A program made the translations under genes and the position numbers. From Pithys albifrons albifrons (lineage: Eukaryota > Chordata > Aves > Passeriformes > Thamnophilidae): 64,000 nt of DNA. The notes under the pieces were generated by a model. The model saw only the letters and a list, made by a program, of their open reading frames with translations. It searched no databases and was not told where the DNA came from. The stretch covers positions 28,215,889 through 28,279,888 of the forward strand of contig NC_092497.1 of NCBI RefSeq assembly GCF_047495875.1. Direction: 5' to 3'. This document shows positions 1-12,487 of this stretch, piece after piece. How positions within the stretch are numbered: the first letter of the stretch is position 1; every line of letters begins with the position of its first letter.

Positions 1-2
1 AT

Positions 3-452
3 TGGAGTGATACAGGAAATTTGCTAGCAGCAGTTTTTTCCCCAGTTGGTGTAGACAGAGCATTACATTTAGTGCAAATGCTTAACTACTGGGTGCAGGA
101 ACAACTAAACATCATTGCCAAAATGCTTAATGAGTTCTCAACAGATGCTGATAAGATGGAACAAGCAGTATTACTAAACAGAGAAACCCTAAGACTTTTG
201 TTGATGATTCATGGTTACCAATGTGATGAGTTTAAAGGACTATGTTTCACAGAATTAAGCAAACACTCCAAAGAAGCACAAGCAGTGAAAAATAATTCTG
301 ACAAGCTAACAGTTAACATTTCTCCTTTAAAGAAATGGGTTCATTCCCTGAGCCTAATAAGCTGGCAAGAAGCAGCGTTAATTCAAGGAGTATTGATCCT
401 AGTTGTTATTATGATTTGTTTGATTGTTCTTATTTGCAGGAATAGTCATTAA
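3..452 (+). pseudogene. env: Endogenous retroviral Env, C-terminal part of the TM subunit (partial)
   Basis: The open frame enters from the window's left edge and ends at TAA 450-452. It encodes about 149 residues of a retroviral transmembrane (TM) envelope subunit. An ectodomain helix region is followed by a C-X6-C pair (Cys, six residues, Cys) without the adjacent third Cys. That arrangement is usual in Env proteins whose SU and TM are not disulphide-linked, as in betaretrovirus-like Env. A hydrophobic anchor of about 22 residues (IQGVLILVVIMICLIVLI) and a short cytoplasmic tail follow. SU and the fusion peptide lie outside the window. The PPT and LTR downstream show that this is the 3' end of a provirus (ERV-0). 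This stretch has no internal stop, but whether the whole gene is intact cannot be seen. The family assignment is inference; the TM-anchor reading is fairly secure. Confidence 0.72.
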
Positions 453-1325
453 CTGTCCAATCAAACAAGAACAGTCCAGTTCAAGCTAGCATGTTGTTTA
501 GCCTATATTTTGAAATTCTGTTAATTTTCAATTAAAGTGCAGTTTTGAGCTTATTGCTCTACCAAGTTGCCCAGCAGGCTGTAAGGGTAAAGACACCTGT
601 CCCCTCAGCTGCTGAACACTTTCTGCAAAAAGTAAGTGGTTATGTTTAGCCTTTGTTAATTTTCTCTGTGAATTCACACTTGTTTACTGCTTTACCAAAA
701 GTGTATAAAGTGACTAAAAATCAAAGCTTCATTCTCAAACCTCTGTAGTGGCCACACAGAAGTTCTGAGAATGGACCTTAAACTATAGCATAAAGAGATT
801 TAGCTCAGCTGGACTGAACTTGCTTCTTTGCAAAGTAAAGTCACTCTGCACTCTTGAACACTTTGCACAAAATTTAATAAAATTTGTAGTTTTGTTTACA
901 GTTGTTTGTGCGGTGACGACTGCACAAAAAGATCACAATTTCACGCGTGAAAGAAAAGTTTCTTGTTTTGCACTAGTTGTAAGTTTGCAAATTCCAGACA
1001 TACATGTCTTAGTCATGTATTAATTTGTGTTAGTTTACAAAGGTTACTGTACCTCCTTCCAAAGGTCTATTTTGAAAAGAGAGGGGGAGGTAGGGATGTG
1101 TAACCCACAAAATACCCTGTTAAGTCTTGAATTAGCAAAATTTAAGATTTTCAAAATGTTTTTTCTCAATTTTCAAAATTTTCAGGCTTTCTGTTCAAGT
1201 TTCAATATGCATGATCCTAATGGTAACAATTTCCCCATTGGATAAGTTAGCTAAGGAGCTAAGATTTAAAATTACATTGTTGCTATGTGTATTATGTAGT
1301 TTGCACTTTTGCTTTGTTCTTTGAA
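453..1325 (+). other. ERV-0 region between env and 3' LTR, no clear gene
   Basis: About 870 bp separate the env stop from the polypurine tract, which is long for a simple retrovirus. The short open frames here show no recognisable domain. A second purine run lies near 1075-1096 (AAAAGAGAGGGGGAGGTAGG) and could be an older or auxiliary plus-strand priming site. The region may hold a decayed accessory reading frame or simply 3' untranslated sequence. Confidence 0.4.
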
Positions 1326-1339
1326 ACAAAAGGGGGAGA
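1326..1339 (+). promoter_or_regulatory. Polypurine tract of ERV-0
   Basis: ACAAAAGGGGGAGA directly abuts the TG of the LTR. This is the expected position and composition of a retroviral plus-strand primer. Confidence 0.8.
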
Positions 1340-1557
1340 TGTTGCAGCCCTGATTTTGGTGGGTTTGAAGGACCACCTTACAAGTTTCATTTTCACCTTA
1401 AAAGGACATGTTTCCAGCCTCAACCAATTGGAGTCAGACCACTGTACCTGGGGAGGGGTCACTGAAGGTGATATATACCTGTGTTTTTGAATAAACTTGG
1501 GATTTGCTTGAACATCATATTGGTGTGTGCGGTCTCACTAGAGTCTGATTGGCAACA
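1340..1557 (+). repeat. 3' LTR of ERV-0 (218 bp, unusually short)
   Basis: The LTR starts TGTTGC and ends GCAACA, a perfect 6-bp terminal inverted repeat. It contains a TATA-like ATATATA (about 1471-1477) and AATAAA at 1490-1495, so U3, R and U5 signals are compressed into 218 bp. The 5' LTR and the target duplication are outside the window. Confidence 0.85.
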
Positions 1558-2758
1558 TTGTAGGTCAAATTTTTTCACATTTATAGAAAGAAACCATAAT
1601 GCGATTATGCAACAAGTAGCAGCAGAAAAGGACTGAAGCTGTTCAGCATTACAAACAATTTTCCTCTTCCAGTCACACTCATGAAACTAAGAGTGCAACT
1701 TGCAGTGCAGCTATGATGACCCAGAGCAGCTAGCTGGCTGCCTTACCTGCTTCTGTCATACCCATCACTCACTGTGTTTTGGGGTTTATGTTGGAATATT
1801 GAGTGCAGGTCTGAACAACTGTAATCAATATGCTAATTGAGGATATTTTGCCACATCCCTTCCTCCCACAGCCCTCCAGGTACAAACTGATGATACCAGG
1901 TAAGAATGTTGGTTCTGGCAACTAAATTGCTCTTGTGTAAATGTCAAATATAAAACATATCACACTGTCTTGCTAGGCTGCACTATCCAGTTTGCAGAAT
2001 ACATAGCAACAAGTGACCTGTTAAATGGTGACAAATCCTTTAGCTCCTGGCTTTAGACCTCTGACCTCTCGACTCTCTGCCTGTATCCAGGGAGCACTTT
2101 GGGGAGAGGAATGCAATAAATGGCTTGTAATCTAATGGTGTCAAAAGAAATTACATCTAAACCAGCTGTTACACTACTAGTCATTGAAGACTAACAACGT
2201 TACCTAAAATAGGGCCTTTATATTGTGTAGCCTTTTGCAATGGCTGAGGGTCCAGTGCTGCTTCCCATCCCCCACACACCTTGATGAAAACAGAAAGAAA
2301 TGTCATTCTCAGTAAACATTTCCTATTGTTCCTTAAACTATGAGTAAATTTTATTTAACTGAAGTATCTTCTTTGACATTTTAATTTACTGTGGTTCTCA
2401 AGTCTGGGCTTTATGATATATTCCCAGTTTCACAGCACAGAAATGACTCAGCACATCATGTCTGCATTTCAGTTGCCTTGGACCAGTATACCTATACTTT
2501 GATTTTATTATAATTTAGAATTTCTCTCTGTTTTTCTTTTCGAAATATTATATACAGGCACACAGGATTTATGATGAAATAGTGTCTATATTTGTCTTGC
2601 TGGTTTCAGTGCTGGCACCTGAAATTTTTTAAGGCACAACATAAAGGAGACTGTGCCTGACAGCGGATGACAAAATTTACCATGGAAGGCTTGAAATACA
2701 GACTTTGTCTTTCTGTTCACACATTCATACATCCAAAATGCAGAAAACCAGCAAGCAC
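1558..2758. other. Non-coding DNA, nothing recognised
   Basis: AT-rich sequence without a convincing open frame, RNA gene or recognisable repeat. Confidence 0.6.
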
Positions 2759-3085
2759 CACAGAATCCTAGAATCACAGGATCATGTAGGTTGGAAAAGA
2801 CCTCTTACTTGATTGAGTTAAACCATCAATCCAGCACTCCCAAATACACCACTAAACTATGTCCCTGAACACCTCATCTAATTGTCTCTGAGATCCCTCC
2901 AGGGATGGTGACTCCACCACTGTGCTGGGCAACCTGTGCCAGGGCTTGAAAACCCTTTCAGTGCAGAAATTTTCCTTAATATCCCACCTGGACCTCCCCT
3001 GGCACAGCTTGAGACCATTTCCCGTTGTGCCATCACTTGCTACTTGGGAGAATTGACTGTCACCCAAGGGAGAGAAAACCAAATA
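2759..3085 (-). mobile_element. CR1 LINE, old 3' fragment
   Basis: The plus strand begins with the reverse complement of the CR1 3' terminal repeat (CAGAATCCTAGAATCACAGG). It continues into decayed sequence matching the C-terminus of CR1 ORF2: the minus-strand translation retains the pattern GLKLCQGRSRWDIKENF seen in younger copies here. The copy is 5'-truncated and clearly diverged, so it is old. The right boundary is approximate. Confidence 0.85.
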
Positions 3086-6000
3086 ATGAAGTAGCATGTA
3101 AGGGCTAGAGAAGTTCACAGAAGAATACATGCTGCTAAGCACCTCCTAAACCCTTTCAAAACCAAAACAGTTGTCCCCCATGTATTTGAATATGAGTATA
3201 GGTGTAAAAGACAATGCCTGAGAATGACGTTCAAGTCTTTGTCACTACTTCCCCTTCCTCCTCTCAATATTTTCTTCAAATCTCTACTTGTGGCCATTCC
3301 CTCTATACAAAATTTGTGCTACAAACTAAAGGAAAAAAAATATATTGGAAGTTCAGCCAACAACTTCAGTGTGGCCATATATTTACAGCTTCATAATTTT
3401 TTTTATTATTTTCAGAAAAAGTTTGCCCTAAAAGGTCGGCTATGTCTCCTGCTGAAGCTTGTGACAATTGATTAAGAGCTGAAGAATACTGCCAAGATGA
3501 GGCAGCTACCGTGAGTTAATGCAAAGTCAGATGACAGTACCAAAACACAGAAGAGACTGCATCTTTTGTGTTGGTGGAGAAGAGATGGAGAGGAGCATCT
3601 AGAGAAAACAACTGTTAATAGACATAGAGACCTAAATTAAGCCTATCTGTAGGTGTCCAGGGCCTGCTTCAGCAATGTTGGTTGACTACTTTCCCAAGAC
3701 TGTCCAAGCTTAGCATACAGCAGTATGCTCAGAAGAGCTTGTTTTGGAAAAATAGACACTTCTTGTTAGTCATTATAATATGCGATTAAACTGTTTAATA
3801 CAACTTGTCAGCACTCCTCTAGACTAGCTGTTGAATCCTTCAGCCAGAGAGTGCAGATTTCATTTTGGAATGATGTCAGCTTACATCCAAAGAAAGATTC
3901 CTGATTATCAAGTAGGTTGGGTGAAACATGTCCTCCTTCAAATCAGGCCATTAAATGTCTAAAAATAAACCAAATGAGCAGAGAAGAGACTGCTTGATGG
4001 CTTTATGGACCAGTTGTGGTGGGCACATTTTTTGAATAAGAATGATCTGAGATCCTGCTCCCTGTTTTGTTTTTTTTTCTTTGGAATCTTACACAGCCCA
4101 CTTCGGTCGCCTGGGGCCAGATCCCTGCTATATCTCACCCGACATCCTCTTGCCCCCTTTCTTATCAGCCTCAAGGATCCTGCTTTTCCATCCCTCTTCT
4201 AGGGGTCTCTCTTAGGATAGGGACAACAGGATGGCCTTCAAAAAAAGAATCTTTTCCACCACTTTCTGTTATGGCTTCTATTTATCCGATCTCATGTCAT
4301 TGGTATTTCTTCTTGTTTCTCTCTATAGTCTGACTAGCGGCTAACACTTCATTGAAATCAACCCTGTTCCACACACTTCCTTTGGAATTTGGTATTTTGT
4401 TGGAAGGAATGGATGAGCTCTAAGCCTATGCACTAAAATTTAGGAAAACCAAAGTCCCTGATACACAATGGATCCCTCAACAAAGAGCAAATACCTGGGC
4501 AAGTGAATAGAAATTATATTTTACGTTTTCAAAAGTCCATATTCTTTATATTTAAGGATGTGGTTAGAAACAAAGTGGTTTATGTACCCAAAATGTATTT
4601 CTTTACATTTCAAACCTTCATCATATGTAAGACCCACTAAGCTGTGTTCAAGAAGTACTTCTATTTTTTATCTATTCTATATTTAAGATGACATCTCAGT
4701 AGGTATATGCATATATAGACCAAAATTCTTTGCTTTTGACTCTTTGCTCTAATGATCTACAAAAAGAGAATGAAAGATCATTCTTTCCATAACAAAACAG
4801 AATGCCTATTGAAAATTCATTTGAGAAAATAATCTGATATAAATTTTCTGCAGTTTTGATGTGATTTTCTATCTAGATTGATCTTGGTCTTAACTAAATT
4901 TACTTTGTAAGACAATGGATGAGAATACTTTTAGCTTCCTCAAGATTAAAGGAAAGAGATTTATCTGTACCAACTATGAGAAATATGTGGCTGCAGCTCT
5001 TTTGGAAAATGGAAAAGTTGGAAGGGAAGTTGGCATGATGTGTGTGGGTTAAAAGCAAGGAACTGAAAGAAAGGTCAACATCTATTCATTTAAGACAAAC
5101 ATTAAAAGGATGATTGCCCTGAGGTTTGCCTTTCTCAAGCTTTACATTTAAGTGATTCTTCTCCTTTTTTTCTCCTACCCCCCTCTAAAGAAAACTAGAC
5201 TGAGGAATATGCTTGTGGGAGTATATGTGCACATAGTGTGATTCTTACTGCTTCTAGTATTACTAGTGAAAACTACTGGCTCATTTCCCTAAGAAATTCT
5301 AATTGACAAAAATATAGTCCTATGCCTAGTGGAGGCTTCTTCTCTTGAAATGTACCTTCTCCTTTGACATATATCTGCTCCTGAGGAGTATTTCCAAATA
5401 CAATGGTAAGAAATTACTTTTTATATTAAATATTAGTCCCATAGCCAATATGTAAAAAGTGTTCTTTTAGTGTTATGTGAAATTGTACTTTAGCCATGAA
5501 CTAGTTTTAAAAGTAGAACCCAAAGTTGACACTAGCCATACCTAACTTAAATGTACAGACAAATTCTATGATCATTTTTTCCCCCAGAGTACAAATTCTT
5601 GCTACCAAATTGTCAAGTAGTTCATTTGAAAAAAAGATTGTTTACATGACTACGATGGATAAAGATATTTCAATTAATAATTAATAATAAGTGAATTGAA
5701 GAGATCACATTTGTTATCAAGGTTTTGACTGGACGGAAGAAATAGTCAACATGCAGAACCAGACTTGCTGAACTGATAAACTCCATGCTGGCAGCTGACA
5801 TCTCCACTGTGTTTTCAGATAGTCCATGATGTCCCTTCATCCCAGTAATTTAGAAAATCATGTATCCTAACAAACCTGATGGGTATTGACACATTTGAAA
5901 CAGCAAGCTTCGGACCAACAAGACTCAAAGCACTACATGAGATCATATCACTTTGGTGCATAAACGGGGATGTCTCAGAGATGCATTAAACTGAAATGGC

Positions 6001-6866
6001 TCATATGCATCTGTATTGGGCTGAGGATGTCCCAGCAGAGTGTTTCACCTGGGCACACTCATAAGTGTCTTTGTAATCAACCACCAGAAGAGGAAGTTGT
6101 GACTCCAGTCTATAGGAATAAGACACGGGACACAAAAGAGAGTCTGGAGGACACATATAGCACCAGGGGAGAAGTCTAGCAGTGTCAGAGTTGACCCTGA
6201 AGGCAAGAAGGAAATGGAAAATAAAGTATTTGTGTTACAATTATATTATAATATTACGATACTATATTGCAAAGCAAATTTAAAATTTAACTAGTTGTGG
6301 CAGTTTGAACCTGCCTGCAATTAGTTATCAGACAACAGTCCACAGTCTTCTCAATAACTCAGTATGGCTCCATTGACACCTTTGTTTCACAGTTGCATTA
6401 TACCAACGGACACTTTGGTTGGCAGTCCATTAAAACTCATTTTTATGTATTGCTCCATAATACACATACCAGGATTTTAAACAGTTGCAAAAGAAACAGT
6501 ATTTTCTGTGGCCACCACAGTATTCTCAAGGGCATACATGGCAGTAAGCGTTTTTCCTTGTGAAGAAGATGTAAATTGTAGTTTTTAATTTAAAACCCAG
6601 TCTTTTGAGCCGTTTGTGTTGTCTGGTAACCTCTTGCTTACAATTTGCGTGATATGTTAATGTATCAGTACAAGAGCCCAAAATGAGAAATAAATCTGCT
6701 TTCACTTTGTTTAACCCTTTCATTCCTCTTGTTTTTACTGCTACAGCAGTCTGGATTACTGTCGCTACAGTCAAGCAGGGAGGTGTCAGGTGCAAACATA
6801 GCACTAAACTTATCGCAGAAGTGGAGAATCTTCTAACCTGCCTGTTTCCTTCATGGCCACTGGAAA
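3086..6866. other. Non-coding DNA, nothing recognised
   Basis: About 3.8 kb of AT-rich sequence. Short open frames (for example 4067-4333 and 5970-6179) show no domain, and neither strand supports a gene. No tRNA-like or repeated structure was recognised. Confidence 0.55.
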
Positions 6867-6867
6867 A

Positions 6868-7038
6868 TCCATAGAACCATGGAAGCATTAAGGCTGGAAA
6901 AGACTTCTAAGATCACTGTGTCCAGCTACTAACCTAACACTGCCAGGTCGACCACTAAACCATGTCTTTAATCGTCACATGTGCTTAAACTCTTCCAAGG
7001 ACAGTGATTCCACCACTTCCCTGTGCAGCATCCAGGAA
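6868..7038 (-). mobile_element. CR1 LINE, old 3' fragment
   Basis: It starts CCATAGAACCATGGAAGCAT and continues through the usual CR1 minus-strand landmarks (AAAAGACTTCTAAGATCACTG, CAGTGATTCCACCACTTCCC). It is strongly diverged and 5'-truncated. Confidence 0.75.
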
Positions 7039-8267
7039 GGGTTCTGGCAACATCCTTGTTGCTGTTTCTTTTATTGTTAATTTCTGAAGCACAAAGACCA
7101 CAGTAGATGAAGAACATCTGTTCTTACCAGAGCACATTCAGATGATTCAAAACATGTACATAAATCAGACACAAGGGCTATCACTACAAATCATTTATAG
7201 TACGATGCATGGTATTGCATGGTAGAAATAAGAATGTCCTGTCCTTAGCAAGTCCTCAGGTAAACAAGTAGTTCATGCCAAGTGGCTACAAACAATGCAA
7301 TACAGACATAAAAGGGTAATATTTTTCTAGAACATCTAAGAATTATTTTGTTTGGTAGCAGGGAATCAGCTGTTATTCTGGAGAGGAACAGAAGTAAAAA
7401 ATTGAGAACTGCATTCTCCCTAGTTGTCATTTAAGTTTCCAATATGCTAAGAAAAGTGAATTTTCTTAGCTTCACAGCTCTGGATTTACATTTGTACAGC
7501 TAGAATTCACCTAGGACATCAGTGGAGTCACGAGAATGGCTTTTGCAGACCTCTGGTTTAATAATTAAATAAATGTTTATATATTCATGCCCTTCCCTCA
7601 ACTGACAGGCTATCTTCAAACACAGTAGTAGCAGACTTACAGCCTCTCTAAGACTGTGGTTTCCAACTGCTGCATGAGTATAACACTTTGCACTTTACTG
7701 CTAGATTTGATTCTGTGATTTCAAAGCAATTTGCAAGTGCACAATAATTAGTTAAGCCTTGCAACACACCTGTCCTGGGGGTACTACACTGTTATGTCCA
7801 TTTAATGGAAGTTAAAAACAAAATGTGGTGATGTTAACCCCTAATCGCAAGCAGAACAGGCACAGCTGAGTATGCTACAGACAAAGCAACACCAACAGGG
7901 ACATTTCTTCCAAGCATTGCCATTTCTAACGTTTTGTAATCTCCAGCATGACATGAAACCAGATTGCTGGAATTCCACCCTGTGCCTGTTCTGTTAGTGA
8001 AGACTGAAAGCTTCTGTGTTACAAAACAGTTCAAGGTTCAGATCCTAAAGTGAGACGACAAAGGCTCTATTTGCTGCCGTTTGTGGCACATGGATCCCAG
8101 CTTGCTGGAGGCCATTACTCTCATGAGCAATGCAGTGTGAGAAAGAGTGGTTTTTTTGCTAGCAGTATTTTCTTCTTGGGTAATCTACTTTTCCCTGATC
8201 CTAGCTTGTTTCAGCAGTTTCCTGTAAACACGCTGACCTGAGGCAAATACTTATATGCTGGTAATGA
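7039..8267. other. Non-coding DNA, nothing recognised
   Basis: No convincing coding frame, RNA gene or repeat was seen. Confidence 0.55.
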
Positions 8268-8378
8268 TACAGAGTCATGAAGTCATTGTGATTGGGAAAG
8301 ACTTCTGAGGTCATCGAGTCCAGCCATTAACCTAACACCAGGTCCACCACTAATCCATGTCCGCAGGCACAATATCAA
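8268..8378 (-). mobile_element. Old CR1, first part (interrupted by a nested CR1)
   Basis: Diverged CR1 3' sequence on the minus strand (GACTTCTGAGGTCATCGAGT and onward). It stops abruptly at a younger CR1 of opposite orientation and resumes after 9380. The two halves join into one ordinary CR1 tail. Confidence 0.75.
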
Positions 8379-8385
8379 GAATATT
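8379..8385. repeat. Possible target-site duplication of nested CR1 (GAATATT)
   Basis: GAATATT occurs at 8379-8385 and again at 9387-9393, just outside the two ends of the nested CR1. CR1 often leaves short or no duplications and this sequence is AT-rich, so the match is suggestive only. Confidence 0.4.
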
Positions 8386-9380
8386 GGTGGCCTGTCACCA
8401 GTGGTGTTTCCCAGGGGTCTGTGTTGGGTCCAGTCCTGTTTGACATCTTTATTGATGATTTAGATGTGGGGATTGAGTCCATCATCAGCAAATTTGCTGA
8501 TGACACCAAGCTGGGAGGGAGTGTCAACCTGCTGGAAGGCAGGAGGGCTCTGCAGAGGGATCTGGATAGACTTGAGAGATGGGCTGATTCCAATGGGATG
8601 AAGTTCAATAAGGCCAAGTGCCGGGTCCTGCACTTTGGCCACAACAACCCCTGCAGCGCTACAGGCTGGCCACAGAGTGGCTGAAGAGCAACCAGGCAGA
8701 AAGGGACCTGGGAGTACTAATTGACAGGAAGCTGAACATGAGCCAACAGTGTGCCCAGGTGGCCAAGAAGGCCAATGGCATCCTGTCCTGTATCAAAAAT
8801 AGCGTGGCCAGCAGGACCAGGGCAGTGATCCTTCCCCTGTACTCTGCATTGGTGAGGCCACACCTTGAGTACTGTGTTCAGTTCTGGGCCCCTCAGTTCA
8901 GAAAGGATATTGAGGTGCTGGAGCGAGTCCAGAGAAGAGCAACAAGGCTGGTGAAGGGACTGGAGCACAAGCCCCATGGGGAGAGGCTGAGAGAGCTGGG
9001 GTTGTTTAGCCTGGAGAAGAGGAGGCTTAGAGGTGACCTCATCACTGTCTAGAACTACCTGAAGGGAAGTTCTAGCCAGGTGGGGACTGGTCTCTTCTCC
9101 CAGGCACTCAGCAATAGGACAAGGGGGCATGGGCTCAAGCTCTGCCAGGGGAAATTTAAGTTGGATATCAGAAAAAAATTCTTTCCAGAGAGAGTAATCA
9201 AGCATTGGAATGGGCTGCCTAGAGAGGTGGTGGATTCACCATCCCTAGAGATTTTTAAACACAGATTGGATGTGGCGCTGGGTGCCATGATCTAGTAAAT
9301 GGACTAGAGTTGGACCGAGGGTTGGACTCGATGATCTTGGAGGTCTTTGCCAACCCAATTGATTCTATGGTTCTATGAAT
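8386..9380 (+). mobile_element. Young CR1 LINE, 5'-truncated, nested in an older CR1
   Basis: About 1 kb covering the C-terminal part of ORF2 and the 3' UTR. The plus-strand translation contains the RT motif FADDTKLGG and the CR1 C-terminal block RLVKGLEHK. The element ends in the terminal repeat ATTCTATGGTTCTATGAAT. A frameshift lies around 8650, and a stop near 9050 falls before the usual ORF2 end, so it is non-functional. It is close in sequence to the copies at 26530 and 37023. Confidence 0.9.
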
Positions 9381-9632
9381 CTTTTTGAATATTTCTGGGA
9401 ATGGTGACTCCACTGGTTCCCTGGGCAGCCTGTTCCAAGGCTTGAACATCCTTTCACTGAAGAAGCTTTTCCCAATATACACTCAAACCTCCCTCCTGGT
9501 GCAAGGTGAGGTCATTTCTTCTTGTTCTATCACTTGTTACCTGGGAGAAGATACTGATATTCACCTGACTATAACCTCCTTTCTGGTAGTTGTAAAGAGA
9601 AAGTCCCCCCTTAGCCTCCTTTCAAAGCCAAT
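9381..9632 (-). mobile_element. Old CR1, second part
   Basis: Continuation of the fragment that breaks at 8378. GGTGACTCCACTGGTTCCCT and CCTGTTCCAAGGCTTGAACA are diverged forms of standard CR1 minus-strand blocks. Confidence 0.75.
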
Positions 9633-12487
9633 GTTGTTCAGTTAAACAGGCATAACGGGAAAGACCAAGGATCTCTGGATTTCCTGTGGAAAAGGGCCAT
9701 AAGCAATAACAACAAGTATACTGTATATACTGAAAAAAAGCAGAAGACACCTAGCAGTCCAGGATATGCAAAAATAATTGAATTATCTGTTGTCCTGATT
9801 AACATCAAATAAGAAAACGTAGCTAGACTGACAAGAGAGATGTGAAGACAGACCAGAAGATGCCCAAAATGTTGCTGAAACCCCAATGACATATGGTGGG
9901 ATTGGGAGGAAGGGAGGAAGTCTGAGGATGAACAGATGGTAGAGGAGAAATTATTGACTTTGTTTATTAAAAAAATTAAACAAACAAAGAAACAAACCAC
10001 TACCCAAACAAGAATGATGGTTTTTAAGACTTGCTGCAATTAGTAGCCTTCCAGTCTAAATGAATTGTTCCTTGCAGTAATAAATTCAGGAACTGCTGCT
10101 TTCAATCTGCCCTTTCCACAGGCAAGAAACACAGAGATGGCATAAGTCTGAAGCAAAACCTGAAATATGAACTTTGACATATTGGTGTGTATCATAATGG
10201 AGCATGCCTGGATTTCTCTAATCATTCCTTTCTTTCCTTCTCCCTATTCCAGGTACTGCCAGAATACCCTCCCTGGTATGTTAGATTCTTTGTGAGCTCC
10301 AGAAAATATGCTGCCTTAATGAGAAAAGGTCCTGAGAGGGTTGTGAAATGGGGCAAGAGAGTTTCTCAGGCAATAAAGCACATATTGCCTGATTTCCCAT
10401 CAATCATTTCTAGATTTTCTGAAATTTTCTCAAAAACTTATTAAGAGATAGTATGAAGCTTATTAAAAAAGACACAAAATGACAAATTACAACAGAATAT
10501 TAAGGCAAAAAGGAAGTTAATATAAACTAAGTCTTCACTTGAAATTCTTTCACCAGGGCAGGCATGTTGCATCATTGCCTTTCCACCACCTGCATTATAG
10601 ATGACTCTTTCTGTGGTGAAGACACTGAGAGAGTGTTGCTTCACTCCTTTTAAATTAATCTGACTGGAGGAAAAGTATTTTCTTCTCTTTTTAAATTATT
10701 TAATGTCTGAAAGAAAAAACCCAAACCCTATGTAGTAATCAGACAAGAGCTCAGCAATCCACTCAATACGATTAGTCTTTCATCTTCCAAGCCAGTCTTG
10801 AATCATAGCATTTGAGAGTGAAAATAGAAACTACCAGTTTCCCTCACTGCCTAGCACAGGATTATTCCCTAGATAACACCTTGTAATATTTTGTTTTTCC
10901 GTCTAAAGTTGACTGTATAATGTAAAGGGGTTTTCAACACTTCTTTGAGACCATTACTGTATCGTTAGAAAAATATCTCCTTTAGGAATTTTTCTTGATC
11001 TACTTCCAGTTCCAGTGGTTTCACTGCATTGTTTCTGATTGTGTTTTTTCCTGTAATCCTCCCCAACAGCCATCATTATTTCTTATCACAGCTATTTATA
11101 TGATAATATCTTGTTGAAAAAATTGACTACTACTATGATACTGCCTCATTTACTTACTTCATCAAAAAATAAGGGACAATGGACTAATTTTCCAAGTTCT
11201 GTAATGCAAAATTGGAGGAAAATACTGGAAGGTGAACAAACCTAATGTAAAAGCAAAATAATAACAAATATTATTTTCTATTAGTAGTTTACATGCTGGC
11301 TTTTTAGTGTGTAAGCCTTTGTCTTCAGCAATCTGATATGAAAATTGCTTGAAATGATTGCAAGGTCATATCTTACTATGATACTCAAATGCTAAAAATT
11401 CTGTTATATAAATGTAATTTGATAGAAAATAGCTAGCACCAGAGAAAGTTATTAATAAGTTTTGACAGTTTATGTAGATAAATTCTGTACTGTTTTCATA
11501 TACTTTGCTGAAATATTTTTACTCCTTTTTGGCAAAGATAATGGAAGGTGGGAAAGGAACAAGAATGTACACATTGTCGAATCCCTTGCATGTCCTTTAA
11601 TGCCCTTTCTTCTGGGTTTTATGAATGCCAATAGTATTTTTTGGTTGAAGTCCAACAAATTCAGTGGGAGCTGTTCTGCAGTTCTTTTATTTTTTTCGGT
11701 TCAGGACATTGGATCAGTTGCATAATTACCTGCACTTTTATTAGGAGAAGATGTCTGTCAAAACTAAGGTGTGAGTTGTTTTGGTTTTGGTTGTATTGTT
11801 TGTGATTTTTGTTTTTTGAAACTTTTTGGGCAATGGTGCATCGAATCCTTCTAGAGAATATGAACAAGAGCTCCCCAAAATTTCAGATGAATGCCTCCAT
11901 TCTTGAGGCAAATAATGAAAATAACTTTACGCTGCTTATACTTCATCATCAGACGTTTCCTTAGACCCTGCAGTTAAGTTTAACACTTTAACCACACAAA
12001 GCTAGGTAAGAAACTGAAGCATTGAATAGTGGGATTTGTGTATTTCATAATACAGTTTTAAAAGACCACATAAAGCAGTGCCCATTTCTACTAATTCATC
12101 ACTGTTTCACTTCCTCTTGATCCCATATCCCCTAAGTATACCGGCAAAAATATGCATGCACACAAACACTAATCTCAAAAAATTAGGACAAAACATCACA
12201 TTTCAGATTGTTTGAACTAATTGAGTTTGTAATAGTGTTATTTATGTCTTGTGTTCTCTCATTCTTTCAGCTTCTTTCTTTCTTTTTCCCTTTTTCATGC
12301 TTATCTTAAAGCCTGGCAGACTTTTTTGAAAATACTGTATTCAAAGTATCAACACTAAGTTCTAATGTTTACCTTAATGAAACATTTTATACCCTGAAAA
12401 AGTCTCTTTATTCCAAGATATTATTTATGGTTTATAAAATTATTCTGGTGATTGCTTGGAGGGTTGACTTAAATCTAGCCTTGAAAC
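9633..12487. other. Non-coding DNA, nothing recognised
   Basis: About 2.9 kb of AT-rich DNA. Minus-strand frames at 9638-10039 encode hydrophobic low-complexity peptides with no family resemblance and are probably chance. Confidence 0.5.

Noticed and set aside
9638..10039. 133-codon minus-strand hydrophobic frame
   Set aside because: Composition is explained by AT-rich DNA; no conserved motif or neighbouring gene supports it.
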